Assembly: GCF_040546595.1 (NCBI RefSeq) | Contig: NZ_JBEPOB010000001.1 | Span: forward strand, 1,613,001 to 1,677,000 | Length of the DNA: 64,000 nucleotides | Origin: Bosea sp. OAE506 | GTDB taxonomy: Bacteria; Pseudomonadota; Alphaproteobacteria; Rhizobiales; Beijerinckiaceae | Direction of reading: 5' to 3' | Translations under genes and position numbers: made by a program | Notes under the pieces: generated by a model | Databases searched by the model: none | Seen by the model: only the letters and a program-made list of their open reading frames with translations | What the model was told of the DNA's origin: nothing | Shown here: positions 12,687-21,999 of the stretch, piece after piece | How positions within the stretch are numbered: the first letter of the stretch is position 1 | Layout: each line of letters begins with the position of its first letter

Positions 12687-12712
12687 GAGCCACCGCCGGC
12701 AAGACGATCAAG

Positions 12713-12735
12713 GGGCCGCGCAAGCGGCCCTTTTT
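12713..12735 (+). terminator. Rho-independent terminator of the atp operon
   Basis: Perfect 7-bp stem GGGCCGC/GCGGCCC (12713-12719, 12724-12730) closed by a GCAA tetraloop and followed by TTTTT (12731-12735). It begins 27 bp after the atpC stop. Confidence 0.9.
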
Positions 12736-12740
12736 CGTTG

Positions 12741-13127
12741 TCAGGCGTAGCTGATGAACTCGAGCAGGGAGCCGTCGGGGTCGCGGAAATAGACGCTCGT
12801 GCCTGCGCCGCCGCGGCCGAAGCGCGGCACGGGGCCGAGTTCCACCGGCACATTGCTGGCGGCGAGATGCGCGACCGCATCGGCGATCGGCCCGTCCCAG
12901 CGAAAGCACAGATCGCTGCCTCCGGGCGGGACGGGGAGCCTCGCCTTCGGATCCGGCTGGAGGCCCGGACCGTGGCAGTTCAGCTGCGCGGCGCCGATCC
13001 GGTAGACGAAGCCCGGCCCGTTCGGGACCACGGCCGCCCCGAGAACATCCCGATAGAAGGCGTTCGAGCGATCCCAGTCCGAGACGTGGATGACGCAGTG
13101 GTCGAAGCTGATCGCGTCCATGGCCAT
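12741..13127 (-). CDS. VOC superfamily (glyoxalase/dioxygenase fold) protein
   Basis: 128 residues with the two beta-alpha-beta-beta-beta repeats of vicinal-oxygen-chelate proteins. FDHCVIHVSDWDRSNAFYRDVLG opens repeat one, and YFRDPDGSLLEFISY closes repeat two. Likely metal ligands are H10 and E123, plus a histidine in the middle strand. The substrate is unknown; members include glyoxalases, ring-cleavage dioxygenases and resistance proteins. It ends directly after the atpC terminator and is convergent with atpC. Confidence 0.8.
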   Translation of the reverse strand: MAMDAISFDHCVIHVSDWDRSNAFYRDVLGAAVVPNGPGFVYRIGAAQLNCHGPGLQPDPKARLPVPPGGSDLCFRWDGPIADAVAHLAASNVPVELGPVPRFGRGGAGTSVYFRDPDGSLLEFISYA

Positions 13128-13167
13128 CCCTCGTTCAACTCGTGCGGTGCCGCCGCCGAGCTTTCGC

Positions 13168-16100
13168 CTACTCCCCCATCGCGATCAAGCTGGCATTGCC
13201 CCCGGCGGCGGCCGTGTTGATGGTCACCGTCTGCTCCGTCGCGAAGTGCATCAGGTAATGCGGACCGCCAGCCTTCGGCCCCGTGCCCGACAGGCCGTGG
13301 CCGCCGAAGGGCTGCACGCCGACCACGGCACCGATGATGTTGCGGTTGACATAGATGTTGCCGGTGGAAAGCCGGCTGGTGACCTGCTCGATCGTGGTCT
13401 CGATACGGGAGTGGACGCCGAGCGTCAGGCCATAGCCTGTCGCCTCGATGTCGTGGATGACCCTGTCGAGTTCGCCGGCCTTCCAGCGCACGACATGCAG
13501 GATCGGGCCGAAATGCTCCTGGGAGAGATCGGCGACGCTGCCGAGTGTCACGACATGCGGCGCCACATAGGCGCCGCCGAGGGCGGGCGCCTGCCCCGCC
13601 CAGGCGACGCGGCCGAGCTTGCGCATGGCGTCGATATGGCCGTCGAGGCGGTGCTTGGCGGCGGCGTCGATGACCGGGCCGATATGGGTGTCGATCGCGC
13701 GCGGATCGCCGAGCTTCAGCTCGCGGGCGGCGCCGGTGATCATCTCGACCATCTTGTCGGCGACGTCGTCCTGGACGACGAGCAGGCGCAACGCAGAGCA
13801 GCGCTGGCCGGCCGAGCGGAAGGCGGACATCACGACATCGTCCGCGACCTGCTCGGCAAGTGCCGTGGCATCGACGATCATGGCGTTGAGGCCGCCGGTT
13901 TCGGCGATGAGCGGGACGATCGGACCGTCCTTGGCAGCAAGCGTGCGGTTGATCGCCCGCGCGGTCGTGGTCGAGCCGGTGAAGGCGACGCCCGCCACGT
14001 CCTTATGCGCGACAAGGGCCGCGCCGACCGCACCGTCACCCGGCACGAGATGGAGCGCAGAGGCGGGGATGCCGGCCTCGTGCAGCAGGCGCACGGTCAC
14101 GGCCGCGATCAGCGGCGTCTGTGGCGCCGGCTTGGCGACGACGCTGTTGCCGGCGACGAGCGCCGCTACGATCTGGCCCGCGAAGATCGCGAGCGGGAAA
14201 TTCCAGGGCGCGATGCAGAGGAAGGCGCCGCGTCCGCGCAGGATCAGGCGGTTGTCCTCGCCGGTCGGGCCGGGCAGGGCGGTCGGCGTTGAGAGCTTCG
14301 CCTCGGCTTCTGCGGCGTAGTAGCGGCAGAAATCGACCGCCTCGCGCACCTCAGAGAGGGCATCGTCGAGCGTCTTGCCGGCTTCGGCCTGGAGCAGGGC
14401 GAGCAGCAGGCCGCGACGTGCCTCCATCAGATCGGCAGCTTTGCGCAGCGCCGCCGCGCGTGTGCGGGCCGGGGTGGCGTTCCAGGCGGGGAAGCCCGCC
14501 TTCGCCGCCGCCATGGCGCGGGCCGCGATCGCTGCATCGGCTTCCGTAACGCGGCCGATGACGTGGTTGTCGATTGGCGAGCGGATATCGCGGCTGGATC
14601 CACCCGCAGGCGCGCCGTCGATGATCGGGGTGGCCTCCGGGAAGGGCTTGCCCGCGGCCGCCGCGATCTCTGCCAGCAGGGCCTCCAGACTCTCGGCATG
14701 GCCGAGCTCGACGCCGGCGGAGTTCTTGCGTGACGGGCCGAAGAGGTCTGCTGGCAGCGGGATGCGGCGGTGCCGCGCCGCGCCGGGCTGGCCGATGATG
14801 TCCGCCGGCGGCACGAGCAATTGCGCCACGGGCACGTCGGGGTCGCCGGAGACGCTGACGAAGGAGGAGTTGGCACCGTTCTCGAGCAGGCGGCGCACCA
14901 GATAGGCGAGCAGGTCCTGATGGCCGCCGACCGGCGCATAGGTCCGGCAGGCAAAGCCTTCGGACCCGGCGATCAGCTTCTCGTAGAGCGCCTCGCCCAT
15001 GCCATGGAGGCGCTGGAACTCGAAGCCCTCGGCAGACCCCGCCATCTCGGCGACGGTCGCGACCGTCTGGGCATTGTGGGTGGCGAATTGCGGGATGATC
15101 AGCGGGCGCAGGGCGAGCAACTGCGCGGCGCAGGCCTCGTAGTTCAGGTCGGTCATCGCCTTGCGGGTGAAGACCGGATAGTCGGGCAGGCCGCGCTCCT
15201 GGGCGCGCTTCAGCTCCGTGTCCCAATAGGCGCCCTTGACGAGGCGCACCATCATGCGACGGCCATGGGCCTCGGCGAGCGCGCCGATATGGGCGATCAC
15301 CGCCGAGGCGCGCTTCTGATAGGCCTGGATGGCGAGGCCGAAGCCGTCCCAGTCCGCCAGCGACGGGTCAGCGACGACGGCGTCGATGATGTCGAGCGAG
15401 AGTTCGAGCCTGTCGGCCTCCTCGGCATCGACGGTGAAGTTGAGGTCGTAGCGCTTGGCCTGCTGCGCGAGCGCGATCACCTTGGGCGTCAGTTCCGCCA
15501 GCACGCGCTCGCGGTTCGTGGCGTCATAGCGCGGATGCAGGGCGGAGAGCTTGACCGAAATGCCGGGCCGGTTCGGCAGCGGGGCATTACCGGCCGAGCG
15601 GCCGATGGCGTCGATCGCCGCCGCATAGGAGGCGAAATAGCGGTCGGCGTCGGCCTGTGTGCGGGCGCCTTCGCCGAGCATGTCGAAGGAGTAGCGATAG
15701 AGCTTGCCGCTCTTCGAGCCGGCGCGCTTCAGCGCCTCCTCGATGGTCTGGCCGAGCACGAAGTGGTTGCCCATGACGCGCATCGCCTGGCGGGTGGCGG
15801 TGCGCACCGTCGGCATGCCCAGCCGCTTGGCGAGGCCGCCGATGATGCTGGTCGGCGTCTCGCCGGGCTGGATGACGCGGGCGGTGATGCCGAGCGCCCA
15901 GGCCGAGGCCGAGACGAGGAAGGCATCCGATTTTGATTCGTGATGGGCGAAGTCGCCCTGGCCGAGTTTGTCCTCGATCAGCCGGTCGGCGGTGGCGGCG
16001 TCGGGCACGCGCAGCAGCGCTTCGGCCAGGACCATCAGGGCGAGGCCCTCGCGGGTCGAGAGCGAATACTCCCGCAGCAGTTCCTCGATGCCGCCGAGCC

Positions 16101-16260
16101 CGACCTTGCGGCTGCGGATCGCTTCGATCAGCTCCGTCGCGCGGGCATCGATGCGGGCCTTGGCCGCGGGTTCCCGGCGCGCGCCGGCCAGTAACTGCGC
16201 GGCGATCTCGCCGTCGTCCTGCGCGAAGGGGGCACGAAAGGGCGGGAGAGGGGCGGCCAT
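13168..16260 (-). CDS. putA: Bifunctional proline dehydrogenase / P5C dehydrogenase
   Basis: Oxidises proline to glutamate in two steps: an FAD-dependent proline dehydrogenase, then an NAD-dependent pyrroline-5-carboxylate dehydrogenase. 1030 residues. The PRODH barrel spans about 170-470 (FTVDAEEADRLE and the RRLLENGANSSF signature). The aldehyde dehydrogenase part spans about 540-1000, with FTGSTTT, Glu787 (AETGGLNAM) and catalytic Cys821 (AGQRCSALR). There is no N-terminal ribbon-helix-helix, so it is bifunctional and not self-regulating. The ATG at 16260 follows GGAG; an earlier in-frame start at 16302 is possible. It diverges from an Lrp-type gene. Confidence 0.95.
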   Translation of the reverse strand: MAAPLPPFRAPFAQDDGEIAAQLLAGARREPAAKARIDARATELIEAIRSRKVGLGGIEELLREYSLSTREGLALMVLAEALLRVPDAATADRLIEDKLGQGDFAHHESKSDAFLVSASAWALGITARVIQPGETPTSIIGGLAKRLGMPTVRTATRQAMRVMGNHFVLGQTIEEALKRAGSKSGKLYRYSFDMLGEGARTQADADRYFASYAAAIDAIGRSAGNAPLPNRPGISVKLSALHPRYDATNRERVLAELTPKVIALAQQAKRYDLNFTVDAEEADRLELSLDIIDAVVADPSLADWDGFGLAIQAYQKRASAVIAHIGALAEAHGRRMMVRLVKGAYWDTELKRAQERGLPDYPVFTRKAMTDLNYEACAAQLLALRPLIIPQFATHNAQTVATVAEMAGSAEGFEFQRLHGMGEALYEKLIAGSEGFACRTYAPVGGHQDLLAYLVRRLLENGANSSFVSVSGDPDVPVAQLLVPPADIIGQPGAARHRRIPLPADLFGPSRKNSAGVELGHAESLEALLAEIAAAAGKPFPEATPIIDGAPAGGSSRDIRSPIDNHVIGRVTEADAAIAARAMAAAKAGFPAWNATPARTRAAALRKAADLMEARRGLLLALLQAEAGKTLDDALSEVREAVDFCRYYAAEAEAKLSTPTALPGPTGEDNRLILRGRGAFLCIAPWNFPLAIFAGQIVAALVAGNSVVAKPAPQTPLIAAVTVRLLHEAGIPASALHLVPGDGAVGAALVAHKDVAGVAFTGSTTTARAINRTLAAKDGPIVPLIAETGGLNAMIVDATALAEQVADDVVMSAFRSAGQRCSALRLLVVQDDVADKMVEMITGAARELKLGDPRAIDTHIGPVIDAAAKHRLDGHIDAMRKLGRVAWAGQAPALGGAYVAPHVVTLGSVADLSQEHFGPILHVVRWKAGELDRVIHDIEATGYGLTLGVHSRIETTIEQVTSRLSTGNIYVNRNIIGAVVGVQPFGGHGLSGTGPKAGGPHYLMHFATEQTVTINTAAAGGNASLIAMGE

Positions 16261-16336
16261 GAGGGGCTCCGAACCGGTGCAGCGGATGATCTGAAGAATC
16301 ATCCGGCTTGGGCCTCATATCAATTGGCTGTTTTGG

Positions 16337-16365
16337 CTTAAGGGCCGTATCTTTCGCGGCCTAAG
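16337..16365. promoter_or_regulatory. Imperfect inverted repeat in the putA / Lrp-type regulator gap
   Basis: CTTA..GGGCCG (16337-16347) faces CGCGGCCTAAG (16355-16365), an imperfect 9-10-bp palindrome 25 bp before the regulator start and about 77 bp before putA. Lrp-family proteins bind such weakly palindromic sites, so this is the best operator candidate in the gap. Confidence 0.45.
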
Positions 16366-16389
16366 CAGCCTCCAGCCGAGTTTCATCCC

Positions 16390-16845
16390 GTGCTCGATCG
16401 AACCGACCGCCGCATCCTGTCGCTGATCCAGGGAGACGGCCGCATGGCCGGCGTGGAACTGGCCGAAAAGGTCGGGCTGTCGCCGACGGCGGCGGGCGAG
16501 AGGCTGAAGCGGCTGACACGCGAGGGCTACATCACCGGCTACCGCGCGACGCTGGACCCGCTCAAGCTCGGGCTCAACCTGCTCGTCTTCGTCGAGGTCT
16601 ATCTCGACAAGACGACGCCCGACGCCTTCGAGCGGTTTGCGGCGGCGGTGAAGCGGGCGCCAGAGGTTCTGGAGTGCCACATGGTGGCCGGCGGGTTCGA
16701 CTATCTGGTCAAGACCCGCGTCGCCGACATGAACGCCTATCGCCGCTTCCTCGGGGAGGTGCTGCTGGCGCTGCCGGCGGTGCGCGAGACGCGCACCTAT
16801 GCGGTGATGGAGGAGGTCAAGACCGACGGCGCGCTGCCGCTGTGA
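16390..16845 (+). CDS. Lrp/AsnC-family regulator, probable proline-responsive PutR
   Basis: 151 residues. The N-terminal helix-turn-helix spans about 4-50 (DRRILSLIQGDGRMAGVELAEKVGLS). The C-terminal RAM ligand domain spans about 65-140 (ECHMVAGGFDYLVKTRVADM is the effector-binding signature). The start is GTG at 16390. In alphaproteobacteria an Lrp-type gene divergent from putA is usually the proline-dependent activator PutR; that role is inferred from position. Confidence 0.87.
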   Translation: MLDRTDRRILSLIQGDGRMAGVELAEKVGLSPTAAGERLKRLTREGYITGYRATLDPLKLGLNLLVFVEVYLDKTTPDAFERFAAAVKRAPEVLECHMVAGGFDYLVKTRVADMNAYRRFLGEVLLALPAVRETRTYAVMEEVKTDGALPL

Positions 16846-16867
16846 GCCGCGCGCCGTCGGGACGCTA

Positions 16868-17878
16868 TCAGTCCGCGTGCGGCGCCGCGTGTGCCTGGCC
16901 GCGCGTCTTCCAGAGCGAGAAGACCACGCCGCCGAGGATCAGCGCCAGCGTCACGCCCAGCGAGATCGCGGGGTCGACCTTGCCGAAGATCTGGTTCCAG
17001 AAGATCTTGCCGCCGATGAAGACCAGCACCAGAGCGAGCGCCGTCTTCAGATACTCGAAGCGGTGGACCATCGCGGCCAGCGCGAAATAGAGCGCGCGCA
17101 GGCCGAGGATCGCCATGATGTTGGCGGTGAAGACGATGAACGGATCCGTCGTGATCGCGAAGATCGCCGGCACCGAGTCGACCGCGAAGATCAGGTCGGC
17201 GATGTTGATCACCACCAGCGCCAGGAAGAGCGGCGTGGCGTAGATCAGCGTGCGGCCGGTCACCGAATCCGCCTGCCTGACGAAGAAGCGCTCGCCATGC
17301 AGGGTGTCGGTCACGCGCATCCGCTTCTTGAAGAAGATGATGAGCTTGTTCTTCGACATATCCGGCTCGGCCTCGGGCACGATCAGCATCTTGATGCCGG
17401 TCGCGATCAGGAAAGCGCCGAAGATGAAGAGGATCCAGTCGTATTCCTGCACCAGCGCCGCGCCGATGCCGATCATCATGCCGCGCAGGATGATCACCGC
17501 GATGATGCCCCAGACCAGGGCGCGGTACTGGTAGCGCCGCGGGATGGCGAAGAAGGTGAAGATCAGCGAGATGACGAAGACGTTGTCGATCGACAGCGCT
17601 TTTTCGATGAAGAAGCCGGTGAAATAGGTGACGCCGGCATGGGTGCCGTCGGTCGTCTTGAGGTTGCCCGTCTCGAAGGCCCACCAGACGACGGCGCCGT
17701 AAAGACAGGCGAAGCCAATGTAGAAGGCCGACAGCCTGAGGCTCTGGGCGATGCCGATTTCACGGTCGCCGCGATTGAGCAGGCCAAGGTCGAAAGCGAG
17801 AAGGGCGAAAACGATCGCGAGGAAGCCGCTCCACATCCAGAGCGGCTTGCCGAGCCAGTCGGCAAGCAGAAGTTCCAT
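16868..17878 (-). CDS. TerC/Alx-family integral membrane protein
   Basis: 336 residues with about seven to nine transmembrane helices. It carries both acidic signature motifs of the family: SIDNVFVISLIF near residue 100 and NIADLIFAVDSVPAIFAIT near residue 235. Relatives include TerC (tellurite resistance) and Alx, which exports manganese in E. coli, so metal export is the likely role. It ends 22 bp from the Lrp gene in convergent orientation. I looked for a yybP-ykoY manganese riboswitch in the 296-bp upstream gap and could not recognise its conserved loops. Confidence 0.88.
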   Translation of the reverse strand: MELLLADWLGKPLWMWSGFLAIVFALLAFDLGLLNRGDREIGIAQSLRLSAFYIGFACLYGAVVWWAFETGNLKTTDGTHAGVTYFTGFFIEKALSIDNVFVISLIFTFFAIPRRYQYRALVWGIIAVIILRGMMIGIGAALVQEYDWILFIFGAFLIATGIKMLIVPEAEPDMSKNKLIIFFKKRMRVTDTLHGERFFVRQADSVTGRTLIYATPLFLALVVINIADLIFAVDSVPAIFAITTDPFIVFTANIMAILGLRALYFALAAMVHRFEYLKTALALVLVFIGGKIFWNQIFGKVDPAISLGVTLALILGGVVFSLWKTRGQAHAAPHAD

Positions 17879-18174
17879 GTCCGGGCGCCTATGGTTTGCG
17901 TTGATGTCGAAGGCGGTTCCGACATCGCGGCCACGTCATCCAGACGTGCTCCGCCAGAGGGGCCCGGTACCACCGCCACGCCAGATGGGGGCACCGATCC
18001 GCTTCGACAAGAGCCTCACAACAAGATTCTGCCACGAATTTGCCGCAGCGCGGCTCGGGCGCTCCGATTGCCGCTTGACCGGCGACGCCGCTCCTTCAGT
18101 GTGGGAGCCAGCCCCGGCATGAAGATTGCTGAGGCCCGTCGCCGACAGAAATCGAACCCATCAAGGAGATATCG
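17879..18174. other. Divergent gap between terC-like gene and ABC transporter
   Basis: 296 bp carrying the promoters of two divergent genes. GACGTGG/CCACGTC-type short palindromes occur around 17925-17950, but I find no convincing promoter, riboswitch or small gene. Confidence 0.4.
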
Positions 18175-19236
18175 ATGCCCGCCCCGACCTGCCCGCCCGT
18201 CTTCGGACGCCTGCGCTCCTGCGCCGGGCGCCTCGTTCTCGCCGCCGGGTTCGCCGCTGCGCTGGTCGGGCTTGCTCCGGTCGCGCAGGCGCAGACGCCG
18301 GTCCGCTTCACGCTCGACTGGCGTTTCGAGGGGCCCGCCGCGCTGTTCCTGATGGGCATCGAGAAGGGCTATTTCAAAGCCGAGGGTCTGGACGTCACCA
18401 TCGACACCGGCAACGGCTCGCGCGAAGCGATCCCACGCGTCGCTTCGGGCACCTATGATGTCGGCTTCGGCGATGTGAACTCGCTGATCCGCTTCCGTGA
18501 CGAGAACCCGACCATCGACCTCAAGGCGGTGATGATGGTCTATGACAAGCCGCCCTTCTCGATCGTCGGGCGCAAAAGCCGCGGCGTCACGGCCGATGTG
18601 AAGTCGCTCGAGGGTAAGAAGTTCGGCGCGCCGGCGGCCGACGCCGCCTTCGCGCAATGGCCGATCTTCAAGACGGTCAACAAGCTCGACGACAGCAAGA
18701 TGCGGCTGGAGAATGTCGGCTTCCCGGTGCGCGAGCCGATGCTCGCCTCGGGTGAGGTCGATGCCGTCTTCGGCTTCGCCAACTCCTCCTACATCAACCT
18801 GAAGTCGCGCGGCGTGCCGGTCGAGGACATCGTTGTCATGCTGATGTCGGATTACGGCGTCGAGCTCTACGGCAACGTCATCATGGTCTCGCCGAAATTC
18901 GCCGCGGAAAAGCCCGAGGCGGTGCGCGGCCTGCTGCGGGCGATCACCAAGAGCGTCAAGGACACGGTCGCCAATCCCGAGCTCGGTGCGCAGCTCGTGA
19001 TCAAGCGCAACGACGTCGCCAAAGTCGATGTCGAGCTCGAGCGGCTGAAGATGACGCTGGAGCAGAATGTGATGACGCCCTGGGTCAAGGCCAATGGCTT
19101 CGGCGGCATCGACAAGGCCCGCTGGGCCAAGGCGCTCGACCAGATCGCCCTGACCTTCACCTTCAAGGATAAGGCCAAGGCGGGCGACGCCTTCACTGAC
19201 GCCTTCCTGCCGGCTTCGGCCGAGCGGGTGTTCTGA
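18175..19236 (+). CDS. ABC transporter substrate-binding protein (NMT1/THI5-like)
   Basis: Periplasmic binding component of a NitT/TauT-type importer. 353 residues. The signal peptide covers about residues 1-40 (AGRLVLAAGFAAALVGLAPVAQAQ). The mature protein opens with FTLDWRFEGPAALFLMGIEKGYF, typical of the NMT1/THI5-like fold that binds pyrimidine precursors, sulfonates or nitrate. The start is preceded by GGAGATATCG. It is followed by its ATPase and permease. The ligand cannot be assigned from sequence. Confidence 0.88.
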   Translation: MPAPTCPPVFGRLRSCAGRLVLAAGFAAALVGLAPVAQAQTPVRFTLDWRFEGPAALFLMGIEKGYFKAEGLDVTIDTGNGSREAIPRVASGTYDVGFGDVNSLIRFRDENPTIDLKAVMMVYDKPPFSIVGRKSRGVTADVKSLEGKKFGAPAADAAFAQWPIFKTVNKLDDSKMRLENVGFPVREPMLASGEVDAVFGFANSSYINLKSRGVPVEDIVVMLMSDYGVELYGNVIMVSPKFAAEKPEAVRGLLRAITKSVKDTVANPELGAQLVIKRNDVAKVDVELERLKMTLEQNVMTPWVKANGFGGIDKARWAKALDQIALTFTFKDKAKAGDAFTDAFLPASAERVF

Positions 19237-19256
19237 GCCTCGCAGTTCCCATCGCC

Positions 19257-19364
19257 CGTCATCCTGGACGAGCCGCGCAGCGGCGCTGTCCGGGATCCAT
19301 CATAGGGCCGGACGGCGCCCCAGGATGGATCCCGGGACTTCGCTGCGCGAAGCCCAGGATGACG
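19257..19364. repeat. REP-like nested palindrome within ABC operon
   Basis: 108 bp with outer arms CGTCATCCTGG (19257-19267) and CCAGGATGACG (19354-19364), both perfect. Inner arms GGGATCCATC (19292-19301) and GATGGATCCC (19324-19333) are also perfect. It lies between the binding-protein gene and the ATPase gene. The same outer ends occur at 12171 and 44296. As an intra-operon hairpin it could protect the upstream message and raise binding-protein output. Confidence 0.8.
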
Positions 19365-19382
19365 CCGTTCATGTGCTGAAGG

Positions 19383-20177
19383 ATGACCTTGACCGCCTTC
19401 GTCGAACTTCACGATGTCACCCATGTCTATGGCGGCGGCGAGGGTCCTCCGGCGGTCGCCGGCCTGTCTCTGAAGGTCCGCGAGGGCGAGTTCGCCGCCA
19501 TCGTCGGCCCGTCGGGCTGCGGCAAATCGACGATGATGAAGCTCGCGACTGGGCTGCAGCGTCCGAAATCGGGCACCGTCATCGTCGATGGGCGCGAGGT
19601 CGCCGAGCCGATCAAGATCACCGGGATGGCCTTCCAGAACCCGGTGATGCTGCCCTGGCGCACGACGCTGCAGAACCTGCTGCTGCCGCTCGAGATCGTC
19701 GAGCCGCATCGCTCGCGCCTGCGCGCGAACAAGGCCGAATATGTCGCCCGCGCCGAGATGCTGCTGGAGACGGTGGGCTTGAAGGGCATGGGGTCGAAAT
19801 TCCCCTGGCAGCTCTCGGGCGGCATGCAGCAGCGCGCCTCGCTCTGCCGCTCGCTGATCCACGAGCCGAAGCTCCTGATGCTGGACGAGCCCTTCGGGGC
19901 GCTCGACGCCTTCACGCGGGAAGAACTCTGGTGCGTGATCCGCGACCTGCATGCCCAGCGCGGGGTCACCGTCATCCTGGTGACGCATGATCTGCGCGAG
20001 GCGGTGTTCCTGGCCGACCGGGTGTTCTGCATGTCGGCGCGGCCCGGCCGGATCATCGCCGAGCGAGAGATCGGCTTCGCCCGGCCGCGCGATCTCGACG
20101 TGACCTACACGCCGGAATTCGCCGAGATCGTTCACGAATTGCGCGGGCATATCCGCGAGGCAAGGGCCGTGGCATGA
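19383..20177 (+). CDS. ABC transporter ATP-binding protein (NitT/TauT type)
   Basis: 264-residue cytoplasmic ATPase of the importer. Walker A GPSGCGKS is at 42-49, the signature LSGGMQQR near 145 and Walker B LLMLDEPFGALD near 165, with the H-loop in VTHDLREA. The stop overlaps the permease start by 4 bp (ATGA), showing translational coupling. Confidence 0.92.
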   Translation: MTLTAFVELHDVTHVYGGGEGPPAVAGLSLKVREGEFAAIVGPSGCGKSTMMKLATGLQRPKSGTVIVDGREVAEPIKITGMAFQNPVMLPWRTTLQNLLLPLEIVEPHRSRLRANKAEYVARAEMLLETVGLKGMGSKFPWQLSGGMQQRASLCRSLIHEPKLLMLDEPFGALDAFTREELWCVIRDLHAQRGVTVILVTHDLREAVFLADRVFCMSARPGRIIAEREIGFARPRDLDVTYTPEFAEIVHELRGHIREARAVA

Positions 20178-20944
20178 CCCGCTCGACCTGGCTCAAACTC
20201 GCGCCCTATTTGTTCACGATCGGCTTCTTCCTGATCTGGGAGGCCGCCTGCCGCGCCTTCGCGATCTCGGCCTTCATCCTGCCGCCGCCCTCGGCGGTGT
20301 GGGGCGCGCTGGTCCAGTATCAGAAGCCGCTCTACACCAACGCCTTCCACACGCTCTGGATGACCTCGCTGGGCTTCGGGCTGTCGATCCTGTTCGGGCT
20401 GGCGCTGGGGTTGCTGGTCGGCTCCTCGAAGCTGATCTATGCGGGGCTAAATCCGCTGCTGGTCGGCTTCAACTCGATCCCGAAGGTGGCGGTGGTGCCG
20501 ATCCTGGTGATCTGGTTCGGCGTCGGCTGGTTGCCGCCGGTGCTGACCGCCTTCGTGATCTCGTTCTTCCCGATCGTGGTCAATGTCGCCACGGGCCTGG
20601 CCACGATCGAGCCGGAGACGGAGGATGTGCTGAAGGCGCTCGGCGCCAGCCGCATGGACATCATGACCAAGGTCGGCATCCCGCGCTCGCTGCCCTATCT
20701 CTTCGGGGCGCTGAAGGTCTCGATCACGCTGGCCTATGTCGGCTCGGTGATCGGCGAGCAGAACGCCTCCAACCTCGGCCTCGGCAACCTGATCACGCGC
20801 GCCTCGGCGGATTTTAACGTGCCGCTGATCTTCGCCGCGCTGATTGTGCTGGCCGTGCTCGGCGTCTTCCTGGTCGCGATCGTCGATATCGTCGAGAGCC
20901 GGATGACCGGCTGGGCGAAGCGCTCACAGCTCGGCAACGCCTGA
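20174..20944 (+). CDS. ABC transporter permease (NitT/TauT type)
   Basis: 256-residue inner-membrane permease with about six helices. The coupling motif EAA...G appears as ALGASRMDIMTKVGIPRSLPYLF near residues 155-178. It overlaps the ATPase gene by 4 bp and is the last gene of the unit. Confidence 0.92.
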   Translation: MTRSTWLKLAPYLFTIGFFLIWEAACRAFAISAFILPPPSAVWGALVQYQKPLYTNAFHTLWMTSLGFGLSILFGLALGLLVGSSKLIYAGLNPLLVGFNSIPKVAVVPILVIWFGVGWLPPVLTAFVISFFPIVVNVATGLATIEPETEDVLKALGASRMDIMTKVGIPRSLPYLFGALKVSITLAYVGSVIGEQNASNLGLGNLITRASADFNVPLIFAALIVLAVLGVFLVAIVDIVESRMTGWAKRSQLGNA

Positions 20945-20971
20945 GGCGAGAGGGGCGCGCGAAGCGCCCCT

Positions 20972-21586
20972 TCAGACCATGCCGGTCGATTTGAGCTGCT
21001 GATAGGCCTTCAGGATTTCCTGGAGCGTGCCCTCGCGCGAACGGTCGCCGCCATTGGCGTCCGGGTGGAAGCGCTTCACCAGTTCCTTGTACTTTGCCTT
21101 GATCGCGGCGGCGTCGGCATTCTCGTCCAGTCCCAGCGCCTCCAGCGCCTTGCGGGCGACCACGCCGACGCGCGGTTCCGGCTGCGACGCCGTCTGCGCC
21201 CGCCGGGCGCCAAAGATGTTGAAGGCGTCCTGCACATCGGCCTGCTCGCCGCCGGCGACGCGCCCGCGCTGCGCCATGCGCGCTGCCTTCGAATTGACGC
21301 CGAGCTTCCAGGTCGGGCGGTGGCCGATCGCCGCGTCCTTGGCGTATTCCGCCAGTGCCTCGTCGTTCATCCCGGCAAAGTAGTTGTAGGTCGCGTTGTA
21401 GGCCTTCACATGCTCCAGGCAGAACAGGAAGAACTTGCCTTCCCGGCCACGTCCCTGGGGCGCGCGGAATTCGCCCGGCCGCTTGCAGCCCGGATGGTCG
21501 CAACGCGGCGCATCGGATTCCTGGACCGCTTCCGCCTCGGAAGGGCCGATCCTGATACGGTCGAACAGGCGCGAGTTGAAGTTCAT
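20972..21586 (-). CDS. J-domain (DnaJ-like) co-chaperone with N-terminal Cys region
   Basis: 204 residues. The J domain is at the C-terminus (about 145-204) with HPD at 174-176, which stimulates Hsp70 ATPase. The N-terminal half has a compact Cys cluster (RCDHPGCKRPGEF, then FFLFCLEH) that may bind a metal. This layout is common in Hyphomicrobiales and is distinct from canonical DnaJ, which has J at the N-terminus. The ATG at 21586 (MNFNSRLFDRIRI) is preferred over an upstream ATG at 21673 that adds unrelated sequence. It diverges from bolA. Confidence 0.85.
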   Translation of the reverse strand: MNFNSRLFDRIRIGPSEAEAVQESDAPRCDHPGCKRPGEFRAPQGRGREGKFFLFCLEHVKAYNATYNYFAGMNDEALAEYAKDAAIGHRPTWKLGVNSKAARMAQRGRVAGGEQADVQDAFNIFGARRAQTASQPEPRVGVVARKALEALGLDENADAAAIKAKYKELVKRFHPDANGGDRSREGTLQEILKAYQQLKSTGMV

Positions 21587-21716
21587 GGTCGAACGGTTAT
21601 GAGACTCGGAAGGCGAACCGGCAAGTGCGACGCAGCATGCGTTGGCGGGGCTTGACGGCACGGGCAGGAACACAGGGCCGAGGCCCGACGGACTCCTTCA
21701 AAAGGGTGGCGCGATC

Positions 21717-21989
21717 ATGACCGGAATGGCCGAACGGATCGCTGCCAAGCTCGAGGCTGCACTGTCGCCGGAACGGCTCAATGTCATCGACGAGTCGCAC
21801 CAGCATCAGGGCCATGGCGGCTGGCGCGAGGGCGGCGAAACCCATTTCAGGGTCGACATCGTGTCGCAGGCCTTCGCCGGCAAGAGCCGGCTCGATCGCC
21901 ACCGGCTGGTCAACGCCGCTCTGGCCCAGGAACTCGCCGAGCGGGTGCATGCGCTGGCGATCGTGGCGCGGGCGCCGGGCGAGGGCTGA
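21717..21989 (+). CDS. bolA: BolA family protein
   Basis: 90 residues. Has the BolA class II KH-like fold signature: ESHQHQGHGG, HFRVDIVSQAFAGKSRLDRHRLV, then the helix LAQELAERVHALAI. BolA proteins work with monothiol glutaredoxins in Fe-S cluster handling and affect cell shape and stress response. The ATG at 21717 follows AAAGGGTGG; an earlier in-frame start adds sequence unlike the family. Divergence from a J-domain gene is a known alphaproteobacterial arrangement. Confidence 0.88.
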   Translation: MTGMAERIAAKLEAALSPERLNVIDESHQHQGHGGWREGGETHFRVDIVSQAFAGKSRLDRHRLVNAALAQELAERVHALAIVARAPGEG

Positions 21990-21999
21990 CGGTGCCCCG

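Noticed and set aside
17879..18174. yybP-ykoY manganese riboswitch before the TerC-like gene
   Set aside because: No clear consensus loops could be found on the minus strand of the gap.
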